Below, one piece after another: positions 35,732 through 45,866 of a DNA stretch of 45,992 nt; the first letter of the stretch is position 1; each line of letters starts with the position of its first letter. Under the pieces are notes generated by a model. It was not told where the DNA came from. It ran no database searches and saw nothing but the letters and a program-made list of their open reading frames with translations. A program made the position numbers and the translations under genes. The stretch covers positions 1-45,992 of the forward strand of contig NZ_JAHKNG010000029.1 in assembly GCF_018860165.1 (NCBI RefSeq). Reading direction: 5' to 3'. This DNA comes from Paracoccus marinaquae (GTDB lineage: Bacteria > Pseudomonadota > Alphaproteobacteria > Rhodobacterales > Rhodobacteraceae).

Positions 35732-37905
35732 TGGTTCACTTGTTCGATGTCGACGATCTTGCGTAGCTCATCTCTAAGGGCACCTCGAATTTTCACCGTT
35801 TTCCGCTGTTCGTGGGCAGGTCTGCGGCCTGAAGCCCGCATGAAGCGGCTTGGCGGCCAATAGCCGGTGACCGCCCGTGGCACCTGCGTGCTGCGAAACG
35901 AGAAATATCCCAGGAAGACCTGGTTGGCGTTCGTATCCAACGGCGCCTTGTACCGGAGCCTGTTCAGACCGGCGGTCATCTCCGCCAGATGGCAAGGCGT
36001 TTCACTTTCCCGATCAAGGCTCGCGCCCTGAGCATTGCCGGCGGTCGGGATCCGCAGGTCGGCATTGGCACCGTTCAGATACGAGCCCCAGGACGGCACT
36101 GGCGCCGATGCCAGCGGGCGCGGGCTATAAAACCCCTCGCCGTCCACGCTGCGCCAGAACGCGGCGATGTTGCTGCTTTTCGTCCAGCACCACAGATCCA
36201 GCAGCACGTCGCCCACGGCATATGTGCCGGCGCTGATGTTCATCGATGCACCGAAGGCGTTGTTGACATCGGTATAAAGGCTGTAGGTGTTGCCGTGCGA
36301 ATTGCAGTGGCGGGACCATGCGGCGACATTTTCGTTGCGCGTCTCGTCCAGCCAGAGGGTGTTGGCGAAGAGGCAGGCGGCCACATGCGCCCCCTTCATC
36401 CGATGGCCCGTATCGGTGAAATGCAGCCCGTCCGGCTGGTGATAGGCCCAAAGCTCGTTTGTGCCTGACGCGCTGAAAACCTCAGATAGCGCCCGGTGGT
36501 TGTCGATGACCGTGACGCCGAACTGTTCCGCAACACGGCGCATCATGGACATGAACCGCTGCAACTGCCCGCCCTGGCGGGGCGTTCCCTGCATCACCGG
36601 ATCGGGGGTCAGGACGATCGGCACGATGTTGTGGAAATCGCAAAGGTTGAACAGATAGGTGGTCTCGGAAATCACGGCGTCCAGACTGAACTCGGGGCGC
36701 ACCATGTCATTCAGGCCAAAGGCGAACAGGCAGGCGTTCGGGACGCCGTAAGCAGGGTTGTTGATGATGGCTGGCAGAAAGTTTCTGCGCGCCCAGCCCG
36801 TGACCAGATCCTTGCCGCCGTAGCCGGCGTTCCAAAAGCTGATGTTGCTGTTTTTGGTCATGGCGCGCAGGATGGACTGCGCCTCCGCGGGCCAGGCATT
36901 CGGCGGGGTATGCGCGGCACCGCCAATAGCATCTCCACTTCCGTTTGTCGGGTTCGCGGTCCAGCCGGTGGTCTGATTGCCGTCCGTGGTGCTGTCGCCA
37001 TAGCACGCAAAGGCCAGGGCCTGCCCGTCCAGAGCGCGAGCCTGCAGTGTCTCGAACCGCCCCGACCAATCGGCGTCGACGATGCACAGCCCGTCGATGC
37101 CAAGCTCGTCTACACGATACCGGCGATTGCGGACAAAGACGACGCGCCCTTCTGAAAAGCGCCCCCGTGAGACAGCCTGGGCCAGCCGGGCGCGCGTCGA
37201 GAACAGTGGCCCCATCTCGTACAGCTTCACGCCCCCGGCAGTGGTGAAATGATGATCGCTTGCATTTGTCGGCGCGACCTCAAACGCTTCACCCTCGCGC
37301 CGCGTCTGGATGACGGTGTTCGCGCCGAATGCACGCGTATCGGCCAGCAGGCTTTGGCGATCAGGAAACGTGAAGTTTGCGGCCGCCAGCGTGATTTCGG
37401 CCGCAGCCTCGGCGCGCTCCGCGTATGCCTCGGCATAGGTCAGGGCGCTGACATCAGGACCGACGGCGGGATTGCCGTCCTCAAACACGATCGAATGCCC
37501 GTCCTCCGGGACGAATGGCTTCATCGGATTGATGCCGCGAATGCTGTGGCTCAGGTCCTTCGACAGTTCCTGCAGGATCATGACGATGCGGTCCAGCTGG
37601 GTTTCGAGGCCCCGCTCTCGCTCGCCCAGGATGCCGGCCCATCCCTGTTCCTCGTCCGTATCGCGCATGATGGCCAGGCGCCGCCCTGCATACCTGGCCG
37701 CCGCCGCGGGTGTCAGGAACAGATTTCCCTCGATCGCGGCGGCCATCGGCACCACGTTGAAATCGACGGGTGTCAGATCGTCAAACTCGCCCTGATAGAT
37801 GATCGCCGCGCGAATGGCGCCAGCCTCGTAGGGATGCGGGATGGCGTAGGGCCCGATGCCCTGGATGTCATAGATCGGCGCGGGTTCGAAGACCTCGATC
37901 GTCAT
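35680..37905 (-). CDS. Phage tail fibre with SGNH-hydrolase domain, C-terminus altered by IS
   Basis: A 741-residue virion protein. Residues 1-130 form a typical tail-fibre attachment region (IYDIQGIGPYAIPHPYEAGAI, NLFLTPAAAARYAGRRLAIMRDT, GLETQLDRIVMILQELS). From about 295 there is an SGNH/GDSL hydrolase: CYGDSTTDG (Ser305), the block with WNAGYGGKDL, FGLNDM (Asn399) and DGLHFTDTGH (Asp492, His495). Such domains deacetylate or de-esterify surface polysaccharide during host recognition. The start overlaps the previous gene (ATGA). The last 15-20 codons overlap the IS200 right end, so the original C-terminus is probably lost. Fourth gene of a leftward virion operon. Confidence 0.75.
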   Translation of the reverse strand: MTIEVFEPAPIYDIQGIGPYAIPHPYEAGAIRAAIIYQGEFDDLTPVDFNVVPMAAAIEGNLFLTPAAAARYAGRRLAIMRDTDEEQGWAGILGERERGLETQLDRIVMILQELSKDLSHSIRGINPMKPFVPEDGHSIVFEDGNPAVGPDVSALTYAEAYAERAEAAAEITLAAANFTFPDRQSLLADTRAFGANTVIQTRREGEAFEVAPTNASDHHFTTAGGVKLYEMGPLFSTRARLAQAVSRGRFSEGRVVFVRNRRYRVDELGIDGLCIVDADWSGRFETLQARALDGQALAFACYGDSTTDGNQTTGWTANPTNGSGDAIGGAAHTPPNAWPAEAQSILRAMTKNSNISFWNAGYGGKDLVTGWARRNFLPAIINNPAYGVPNACLFAFGLNDMVRPEFSLDAVISETTYLFNLCDFHNIVPIVLTPDPVMQGTPRQGGQLQRFMSMMRRVAEQFGVTVIDNHRALSEVFSASGTNELWAYHQPDGLHFTDTGHRMKGAHVAACLFANTLWLDETRNENVAAWSRHCNSHGNTYSLYTDVNNAFGASMNISAGTYAVGDVLLDLWCWTKSSNIAAFWRSVDGEGFYSPRPLASAPVPSWGSYLNGANADLRIPTAGNAQGASLDRESETPCHLAEMTAGLNRLRYKAPLDTNANQVFLGYFSFRSTQVPRAVTGYWPPSRFMRASGRRPAHEQRKTVKIRGALRDELRKIVDIEQVNHYRLTPVASRFRCSSRY

Positions 37906-40412
37906 TGCACAGCTCCGATGATGTTGCCGGGATCGGGCGCGCGGCGCGGGCGAAGATCGCCGCGCTGCCACCAGCTTTCCGTGCCGTAGTTCCGCTTCAT
38001 GCGCCGTTCGGCCTGGTACCACTGTTCCTCGGCCTCGGGGTCCAGCAGCAGCTGCAGCTGGTCCCAAACCAGCCGGTCCAGCGCGATCCGCGTCGGCCAC
38101 AGCGTCGCCAGCGGATTGTAGCGCCGTCCGAGACTGGCAATGTCGCGCCCGATCAGGGGCGACTTGCCCTCGGCCATGCGCGCGACGTTCGAGCCGACGG
38201 CGCGGCTGACGTCGCTGGCCAGGCCGACAACCGGGCCGGCCAGCGTTTCGCCGAAGCCGCCGCCCGCGCGGCTGGTGCTGGCGCTGAAGAAATCGCCGAA
38301 GATGCCGACGCCGCCACCCTGCATGAAGGCCGCGGCCCAGAACTTTCCGCTGATCATCGGACGCGGGTCGCGGCCTTTGGCGATCTCCTTCAGCTGCACC
38401 GCCAGCGCGCCATAGGCGGTCAGCTGCGCGACCATGGTCGCGGCATACCAGGCGCGCGTGCCGATGTCGCCGTCCAGTTCGCGGACCCGCCGCATCTGGT
38501 TGAACAGCTGCGACAGCACGAAACCCTTGTACATCATCGACGATCGCATCAGCTCGCCCGTCCAGGTGCCGGGGCGGTTCTCGCCGATGAGGCTGGCGCG
38601 GCCGCGCAGGCTGCTGCTGGGGATCGACATCTCGATGTGATCCTCGATCAGCGCGCCGAACCTGATCGCCAGGTCCTCGGCCTCGTGCGCGGGCAGGCTG
38701 CTGGCGTCGCGGAACCAGTTCGGGTTCAGGTGCTTGCCGCCCTGCGCATCGGTATAGATGACCGACGGATCGCGCAGCAGGTCCCAGTCGCGGGCATCGA
38801 TGCCGCGGTTCGACATGAAGTTCTGCATGTTCTTCGGCAACTGGTCGAAGCTTCTGCCCGCCATGCCGGCCATGTCGCTGCCGAAGGCCATCGCGACCGC
38901 GACCCGCTCGCGATCGGTCAGGTAGGTCATGCCGTTGGCCTTCAGCACGAAATTGCTGATCCGGCCGGTCAGTTCGGGCGACCAGATATCGCCCGCGAAC
39001 CGCGCATAGGTGGCCGACGACTGCGCCCAGCTGTCCAGGATAAAGCCCAGATCCTTCGCCACCGTCGGATCCATGCCGTTCAGGACGTTGTTGAACAGCA
39101 GCTTCAGCGGCGAATTCGGGTTCAGCCCGATCGCCCTGGCCGCCAGCCGCATCGACGGCAGGTCCGTCACCTGCGAGATCGTCGCCGAACCCAGCTGCGC
39201 GGCGGTCAGCAGGTTGCGCGTCCCGGCCAGGATCGAGGCCGTGGCCTGATCGACGGGGCGGTTCAGCTCGCCCGACAGGATCCCCATCATCACCCGGGCC
39301 TTCCTGGCCTTCATCTGGACCAGTTCCTCGGGCTGCAGCCCCAGCCGCAGGACGCGGCGGAAGACGCCGGCCTTCGCCGCCTTCGGATTGCGCGGCGCCA
39401 GCTGCGCCGCCTTTTCAAGAACCTGAATGGCATTCTCCAGGCCCGCCTTCGGATTGGGACCGAAAGCGCGCATCCGGGCGATATCGCGCGACATCGTGTG
39501 AAACTGGCCGATGATCGCTTCGAACGTGTTCTGGCCGCCGAAGCTGTCGTTATACTCCATCCAGTCGTCGGCCGACCTGAAGTGCAGGACGCGATGTTCG
39601 CCGCGCCCGTTGAACAGCGCGCGCGCGCCGACGCTGAAACCCGGCGTCCGGTCGGCCCAGCCCTTGGTGGTGATTTCATCGAAGATCGGCCGCAGGAAGG
39701 CGATGGCGTCTTCGCGGAACGGCCTCACGCCCTTGCTGGGCGCGAAGGGCTTTCCGGTCTTGAAGTTCTCGATCCGGTTCCAGTCCAGCCGCTGCCAGAT
39801 GTCGTCGAACCACACATCGAAACCGGCCGCCCGCAGCTTCTGACCGTCATGGACATGGGCGACGCCGTAATCGTCCAGCTTGCCGATATCGCCGCCAAGG
39901 CTGTTGAACATGTTGCGCAGGCGTTCGCGCGCCTGATCTACCCCCCCAGCGATTGCCTTGGCATTGGCGTTGCCGCTGTCCTCGCCATGCAACTCGCGCA
40001 GGATGTCCTGCAGCTGCGCGCGGTCGCGCACCCGGCCAAAGATGTCCTCGCGGTGATCGGCCAGGAACTGTTGCAGCCCGGACATGGCCTGCTTGAAGAT
40101 GGTGCCGGCCTCGCTCTGGATATGTTCGACATCCTGCAGCAGAAGGTCAGGATCGTCGGCATTGGCGTATCGCGCCTGGTTCTTCTGCAGGGTCTGCAGC
40201 TGACGGACAGTGACATGCCGGCGTTTGATCACTTCCCTGGTGATGCCTGTGACCAGCTCATCCGCGGCCGTCTGGCGTGCATCGGCCGGGGACATGCCGG
40301 CGGTCTCGTACCTGTCGCTCAGCTCGCGCCAGCGTTGCTGGGCCAGTTTGGCGCGTTCGGGGTTCAGTTCGCCCGCGGCCACGGCCGCCTGAAGGCAGTC
40401 GGCAAAGTTCAT
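37902..40412 (-). CDS. Large phage virion protein, possibly an ejected internal protein
   Basis: An 836-residue, mostly helical protein that I cannot assign to a named family. It starts MNFADCLQAAVAAGELNPERAKLAQQRW and has a long polar helical first third. Residues about 655-720 are more hydrophobic, with AATMVAQLTAYGALAVQLKEIA and AAAFMQGGGVGIFGDFF, which could insert into a membrane. The C-terminus is basic (PTRIALDRLVWDQL, RRMKRNYGTES). Its position between the polyvalent lytic transglycosylase protein and the tail fibre, with ATGA overlaps on both sides and AAAGGAG upstream, fits internal/ejection proteins of podovirus-like particles. The role is inferred from position. Confidence 0.65.
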   Translation of the reverse strand: MNFADCLQAAVAAGELNPERAKLAQQRWRELSDRYETAGMSPADARQTAADELVTGITREVIKRRHVTVRQLQTLQKNQARYANADDPDLLLQDVEHIQSEAGTIFKQAMSGLQQFLADHREDIFGRVRDRAQLQDILRELHGEDSGNANAKAIAGGVDQARERLRNMFNSLGGDIGKLDDYGVAHVHDGQKLRAAGFDVWFDDIWQRLDWNRIENFKTGKPFAPSKGVRPFREDAIAFLRPIFDEITTKGWADRTPGFSVGARALFNGRGEHRVLHFRSADDWMEYNDSFGGQNTFEAIIGQFHTMSRDIARMRAFGPNPKAGLENAIQVLEKAAQLAPRNPKAAKAGVFRRVLRLGLQPEELVQMKARKARVMMGILSGELNRPVDQATASILAGTRNLLTAAQLGSATISQVTDLPSMRLAARAIGLNPNSPLKLLFNNVLNGMDPTVAKDLGFILDSWAQSSATYARFAGDIWSPELTGRISNFVLKANGMTYLTDRERVAVAMAFGSDMAGMAGRSFDQLPKNMQNFMSNRGIDARDWDLLRDPSVIYTDAQGGKHLNPNWFRDASSLPAHEAEDLAIRFGALIEDHIEMSIPSSSLRGRASLIGENRPGTWTGELMRSSMMYKGFVLSQLFNQMRRVRELDGDIGTRAWYAATMVAQLTAYGALAVQLKEIAKGRDPRPMISGKFWAAAFMQGGGVGIFGDFFSASTSRAGGGFGETLAGPVVGLASDVSRAVGSNVARMAEGKSPLIGRDIASLGRRYNPLATLWPTRIALDRLVWDQLQLLLDPEAEEQWYQAERRMKRNYGTESWWQRGDLRPRRAPDPGNIIGAVQ

Positions 40413-43400
40413 TTCGGGGCTCCTTTCAGCGAACAGCTGGTCATGCGCGCGATCAGGGCCTCGTCCTGGTCGAGGCTGGCCAGCACCTCGTCCAGCGCGT
40501 AGGCTTGCGCGCCCTCGCCTTCATCCAGGCGGATGGTCAGGCCGGGGTCCGCTTCCAGTGCCGCGCGGGCATCCGCGATCGCCTGCTGCACCTCGTCACC
40601 TTGAAAATCGGCGGTCGACGGGATATCCTCGCCTGGACCGGTCGGGGATGGAGCCCGTTCCTCGCCAAGCCCAGTGACCCGGAACGCTTCCCACTGGGAC
40701 CGGTCAGCAAAATCCCCGATGTCATCGTCGAAACTGGTTACGACCCAGTTTTTCCGATCATTGTCCCAGAGCTCGCGGACCACGACCACCCGCGCAGGAT
40801 TTTCGCCATCGACGATATAGCGTTTGGGCTGACCTTTTGGGTCGCGATAGACCACGCCATTTCGCATCACGGCAGGCAATTCCCGCAGGACGTTGGCGCC
40901 GTGATCGGCGGCGATGTGTGCCAAGCCATATCCGCTTCGCATCTGACCCGACGCTGCTGGCTGATCGGTGCGCCCGAAAACGAAACCGATCGGCCCGTCG
41001 AAAAGCGGATGGATGACCGCATCCGGCACTTCGCCTTCCTTCAATTCCATCAGCTTCGCGATGGCGTCTTCCGGTCTGTCTGTGAACTCGCGCAGTACGG
41101 GACCGAACGGACCGACCTCTGGCTGTTCGGCCAGATCGCGCCGCGCCGCATCGGTGGCGCGCATCAGGGCGGGGCTCTGGGCGCCATCGGGCGTTTCCAT
41201 GCGGTCCAGTGCCCGAATGTCGATGAGGCTCTCTGCGGCCCCTTCCTGCGCGTCTGTGGCGAACTGTCCGGGCATGGGCGCCCGCGCATCCTGCGCCTCG
41301 ATCGCGCTGCGCAACGCGGACAGCGGGCTCAGGGCCTCGTCTCCGCCCAGCAGGTCCTCGATGTCGGCGCGGCCGAAGGCCTCGGCATCCGCGATATAGC
41401 GTTGCAGGATTGACGCCGTCGCCTCGGGCGGGCGCGCGCGATTGCCGCGATAGAAAGCGCCGATCAGCGCGTCGGCCATGTCGCGATCGCGGGCCGCGAA
41501 CATGTCGCCCTGGGCCAGCCTGTCGCGCAGTGCGGCAATGACGCTTTGCCCTTCGCGGTTGCCGGTGCGGGCCTTGGCGATGATCCGGACGACATCCATC
41601 AGCTGATCGGTGATGTCGAATTCCGGCCGCACCTGCCCGGCCTCGACCATCGCGCGGAACGCGGCCCAGTCGGGGGCCAGGTCCTCCAGCATCCGCAGCA
41701 GGTTCTCGACCGCCGGATGTTCCGTCTCTGCCAGCAGCTTCAGCAGGTCGCCGGCGTCGAAGGCACGGGCAAACAGGGCCTGCCGCAGCCGCCGCAGCCC
41801 GTCGATGTTCAGCCGGCCGTCATCGGTCATCAGCGCCGCGCGTTCGGCCTGCGGCATGGCGGCAAAGACCCGGCGGACGAAATCGGTGTTCTCGACGCTG
41901 TTCAGGCCGCGCCCGGACCGGTAACCGTCGAAGGCGTGCTGGGTCAGGTAATCCGCATCCAGCCCGGCCTGTTCGGTCGCGCTCATCCGCCCGGTCGATG
42001 ACGTGTTGTTCTCGCGCACCCAACGGCGGCGACCGTCGAAATCGAGATCGGTCACCCGCTCGCCGATCAGCACCGGCCGCGCCACACCTTCGGGGATCTC
42101 GAAACCGGCGTCCTCGATCGCGCGGACATAGGCCTGATATCGGTCCGGATGTTCGACCGCCGCGCGGTTCAGCGCGCCGACCCGGCCATTGCCGCTTTCG
42201 ACGATGCCGTCCGCGCCGACGATCGGCGTGCCCGTCTGACCCTCGGGCGATGGCATCAGCCGGCGCGGATCGAGGTTCCGGGCGATGCCCGCGATCTGTT
42301 CGTCGCTGGCGCTGCGGCTGCGGTCGCGCGGTTGCAGTTCGCCCGTCGCCGCGCGCAGTTCCGACAGGTCCGCCACCCGGTAGCGCACATCGACCGACAT
42401 GCCGCCCGGCGATGTGACCTGGCCGAAATCGGGCAGGGGTTGGGACTGCGACTGCGCCCAGGAAAACTGATCGCCCGCAGGCAGCGGCTGGAAATCTTCG
42501 CCGGGACCGGTGCCGCCGCCAGGACCGCCGGTCTTGCGCATGGTCCAGGCGCGAAAATCCTGCACCCTCATGCCGCGCAGGAACGGGTTCGCCGTGATGA
42601 CGGATGGCGACAGAAGATCGGTCAGCATCGCGTCGGGCGACGCGCGCAGCACCCGGGGCGCATCTCCTGCACCAAGGAAATGGGCCGCGTAGAGGTTGCC
42701 CCTGTTCACGGGCAGGCCGGCCGCGCGCAGGGCATCGGCATTGTCCTGGGTGAAGGCCCGGATCGCCAGTTCCTGCTGTTGCGGATCCAGCCGGCCGTCG
42801 GCCGTCAATCCAAGGGCGGGATGCTGGCGCATGAGGCCGGCCCATGTGTCAGAGGTGAACTGGTAACGCCCGGTGGCGGACGAACGGGGGTTCCGCGCAG
42901 CATCGTTGCCGCCGCTTTCGGCGCTGCGGATGGCGGCGAAGTAGCCTTCATCGATCCCGGTATTGCCGCCCAGCAATGCCGGATCGGGCATCGGTGCAGG
43001 TTCGCGGCCACTGCGCAGATCGGCTTCCGCCGCCTCGACGTCATCTTCCCAGTCCATGCCGGGCCGTCCTTCCGGACGGGCCTCGACCTCGGCACGCCGC
43101 CGACCGCGGAAATACTCGACGGCACGGCCCGCGCCCACGAAGACAGAGGCAAAACCGGCGCCCGCGACGGCGGAAACACCCAGTTCCGTCAAGGGATCGG
43201 ATGGCGTGAAGCCCAGATCGCCTGCAACCTGTTGTTCGGCGATCACGCCGGGGATGTCCGAAGCCACGCCAAGCCCGGCCTCGGTCGCAATGAAACGCCC
43301 GGCATTCCTGATCGATCCACCCAACGGAAGGGTCGCAAGGCTCGCGGGTTCGGCAAAGGTCGCCGAAATCTCGCCCAGCAGCTGGGCGACGGTGCTGTCG

Positions 43401-43809
43401 CCCCGTTCCAGCATGGCCCGGTTTTCGTCGAAATCATTCTTGCGGCGGCGCAGGACCTCGGCCTCGAATTCGTCCGCCGTGGTCGGCAACCCGGAAAACC
43501 AGCCGTCGGCGCCCGATTGCCCCAACTCGCCGATCAGGCGGGCGGCGATATATGGCCGCGGGTCTTCGGATTGTCGTAAGTCTTCAGGTCCTCGCCCGAG
43601 GTCAGGCGCCGGCGGATGCCGCCGCCCAGAGCCTGTTCCATCTCGTCCGCCAGTTCCTGCCGGTACAGGTTCTCGCTGCCCCAGCTGTCGCGGCGCTTCC
43701 ACAGGTCCAGCCCCGCGCCGACATATTGTTCCCCCCAGCCCGGAATGGTGCCGCCAAGGGCCGGTGCGCCGGCGGGCGTATCGCGGCTGGAATTCAGGAA
43801 CCAGGTCAT
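40409..43809 (-). CDS. Phage polyvalent virion protein (lytic transglycosylase + DdrB-like ParB + PBECR-like nuclease), frameshifted
   Basis: About 1,133 codons. The true start is ATG 43809 (MTWFLNSSRDTPAG), overlapping the previous stop. The reading frame changes near 43553-43563, where a base seems missing: DNPKTR in one frame is followed by PYIAARLIGELG in another, and the total length is not a multiple of three. Downstream (nt 42950-42560) is a lytic transglycosylase domain (AAIRSAESGGNDAA, SSATGRYQFTSDTW). Nt 42430-41900 encode a DdrB-like ParB domain (SASDEQIAGIARNLDPRRL, GIVESGNGRVGALNRAA). Nt 41130-40720 encode a PBECR-like nuclease (SGYGLAHIAADHGANVL, WVVTSFDDD). Such proteins travel in the virion and act in the new host. 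The domain calls rest on motif reading. Confidence 0.7.
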
Positions 43810-45242
43810 TGCGGCACTCCGCGTTCGACCAGGGCCGACATACTGATGACGACGGGCCTGTCGTCATCGCCCATCACCACCATCAACTGCCCGGTCGAAC
43901 GGTTCGGCCAGACCATGACATACTCGTCCGGCCCGACCGCCCGCAGGCCGATACGGCGAATGCTGTAGGGATCGGGGCGCTGGCCGCCCAGATCGGGGCG
44001 GTTGCCGCTGACGGCGATCGCGGACCAGGCCAGGTCCGCGATCTGCAGCGACGCCATCCGGGCGGCCAGTTCGAACATGCGGTCGTTGACGTCGTCGGCC
44101 GAAATGGCCGGCGGCATGATCGTCAGGCGGTCATTCACCATCTGCAGTCCGCCGCGCGCATCGCCCTTGTCGTAACGGCCGGTGCCGCCCATCACCTCGT
44201 GCACGGCCTGAAGATAGGCGCTTTCCACGATCTTGCCGCCCACATCCTCGCCGGCCGCGATCTGGTCCCGCATGCGATAGGCATAAAGCGCATCGGCGGC
44301 CTCTGCGATCTGGTCGCGCGGGCCTGACTGATCCTTCCAACCCTCTGCCGTGCCATCCGCGAACAGGCTGCTGAAGCTGCCAAAGAATGCCTGGCGACGA
44401 TCCGTTACCGGCGGCAGCTTGACCTGCTGCCCCTCGATGACGCGCTGGCCCTCGAAAATCTCGCGGGCCGTCTGCTGGGGCATCCCGAAGGCCAGCCCGC
44501 CGCCGACCAGCGCGAAGACCGGATCGGCACCGACCTCACGCGCGGCGGCATCCGCCAGCGGGCCAAGCGCGGCCGCCATCGTGCCGGCCAGCACCGCCCG
44601 GTCGGCGGGCGATCTGTCCGTCGCAACCGCCTTCGACCACAGATCGCGTTCGTCAGGCGTGAACAGTCGTTCCTTTCCTGCGTCCACATAGCCTTCGGAA
44701 CGCAATGACTGCGCATAGATCGCGCGCCCCCGCAAAGCCTGAACCAGAACTTCCGGATCGGAGGTTGACGGATCGGGCAGAACCTGTGCCGTCTTCAAGC
44801 CGATCTCGCCGGCGCGGCCGATCGGGTTCTCGGAAAAGCCCCTGGTGTCGGCCTCGATCATGCCGCGAAGTGCCGTGACCACATCGCTTTCATAGCCCTT
44901 TTCCATCGGGGTCTTTTCAAGCTCGGCCAACAGTTCGCGCTTTTTCGCGGGCGGCAGCACGGCGATTTCCGGCTTCTGTTCGATCAGGATCGCCGTCGCC
45001 GCATATTCGCGCGCCTCTGGCAGGGCCGCGATTTCAGGATCCTGCAACAGTTTGTCGATTTCTGTTGTCCGCGCGAAGGGCTGTCCCTTGCGCATGACCT
45101 CGATCCCGTCCCTGAACAACTGCCTGGCCGATCCCACATCCTCGGCCCGCGCGCGACCGGCTTCGGCATCGGCCTGCGCCGCCCTGGTCTGCGCGGTCGT
45201 CACACCACGCGCGCGCCAGCTCTGCGCCGTGGCGCCGTCCAT
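43806..45242 (-). pseudogene. Helical phage virion protein, N-terminally truncated
   Basis: The credible coding part starts near MDGATAQSWRARG (ATG 45242) and runs 478 codons to the stop that overlaps the polyvalent gene (ATGA). It is helical and Ala/Glu/Arg-rich at first (ADAEAGRARAEDV), then has a more compact middle (DERDLWSKAVATDRSPADRAV, GGLAFGMPQQTAREIFEG) and a C-terminal beta-rich end (DPYSIRRIGLRAVGPDEYVMVWP). The frame stays open to 45767, but that part is the antisense of an opposite phage reading frame, so the natural N-terminus seems lost by rearrangement around 45240-45300. A virion internal protein is likely from context; I do not recognise the family. Confidence 0.55.
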
Positions 45243-45287
45243 CTGGACGAACTCGCCCGCGTCGACGCCGTCCTGCAGGTCCGCGAG

Positions 45288-45866
45288 ATGGCGACCAATG
45301 ACGAGGGCACGACCGACTGGGCCGGCAGCAACGAGGCCGGCCCGATAGAGGCGGCATTGATCGCGCCCAGCAACACGGCCGAGCCATCGATCAGCCCGTC
45401 CAGCGGCCCCGTAGGGGCGGTGTTCACGATCACCGAGGGCACCTATGCCGGCAGCACCCCGATCACCGTCAGCGGCACGCTGACGCAGGCCGGCGTGGAC
45501 GTGACGGGCAGCATGACCGGAGACAGCTTCACCAGCACCGCCGAGGGCGCGTTGGTATGGGTCGAGACAGCCAGCAACGTGGCTGGCAGCGGACGAGGAA
45601 ACCGCCAGCGCGACGATCACGGCGGCGCCATCGCGGGAACTGATCGACGAAACAGAGGCTGTGGTCGGCACCGGCAACAGCCTGCTGGCGACGGCCACCG
45701 GGATCCCCGACTGGCTGGGTTCTGGCGACCTGATGACGACGATCTGGCCGGGTGACCTGACCAGCATCTATATCGGCGGGGCGATGCTCAAGGCGTTGTG
45801 GGACAGCGACGGCGACGACCGGGCGGTGACGGATGCCGATGCGTGGATCGTGCAGGAGTATTTTGG
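45288..45866 (+). pseudogene. Inverted phage gene fragment, frameshifted and cut by an IS
   Basis: From 45288 the plus strand encodes MATNDEGTTDWAGSNEAG and then an Ig-like/IPT-type stretch (SSGPVGAVFTITEGTYAG, TLTQAGVDVTGSMTGDSF, EGALVWVETASN). Near 45590 the sense continues in the next frame with ADEETASATITAAPSREL, a part with LATATGIPDWLGSGDLM, and VTDADAWIVQEYFGE, so one base is gained or two are lost. The frame ends where an IS256-like end begins (45867). Probably a piece of a tail or decoration protein; the family is not recognised. It faces the opposite way to the neighbouring virion operon. Confidence 0.5.

Noticed and set aside
37905..40502. An 865-codon open frame on the plus strand
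   Set aside because: It is the antisense of the 836-residue virion gene. Its sequence is rich in His, Gln, Arg and Gly with no domains, as expected from high-GC antisense frames.
43550..43565. Programmed -1 frameshifting in the polyvalent gene
   Set aside because: No X-XXY-YYZ slippery site is present at the join; a simple deletion explains the change.
43806..45767. A 653-codon leftward frame as one intact gene
   Set aside because: Its first 160-170 codons are the antisense of a better plus-strand phage frame, with typical shadow composition, so only the part from about 45242 is accepted.
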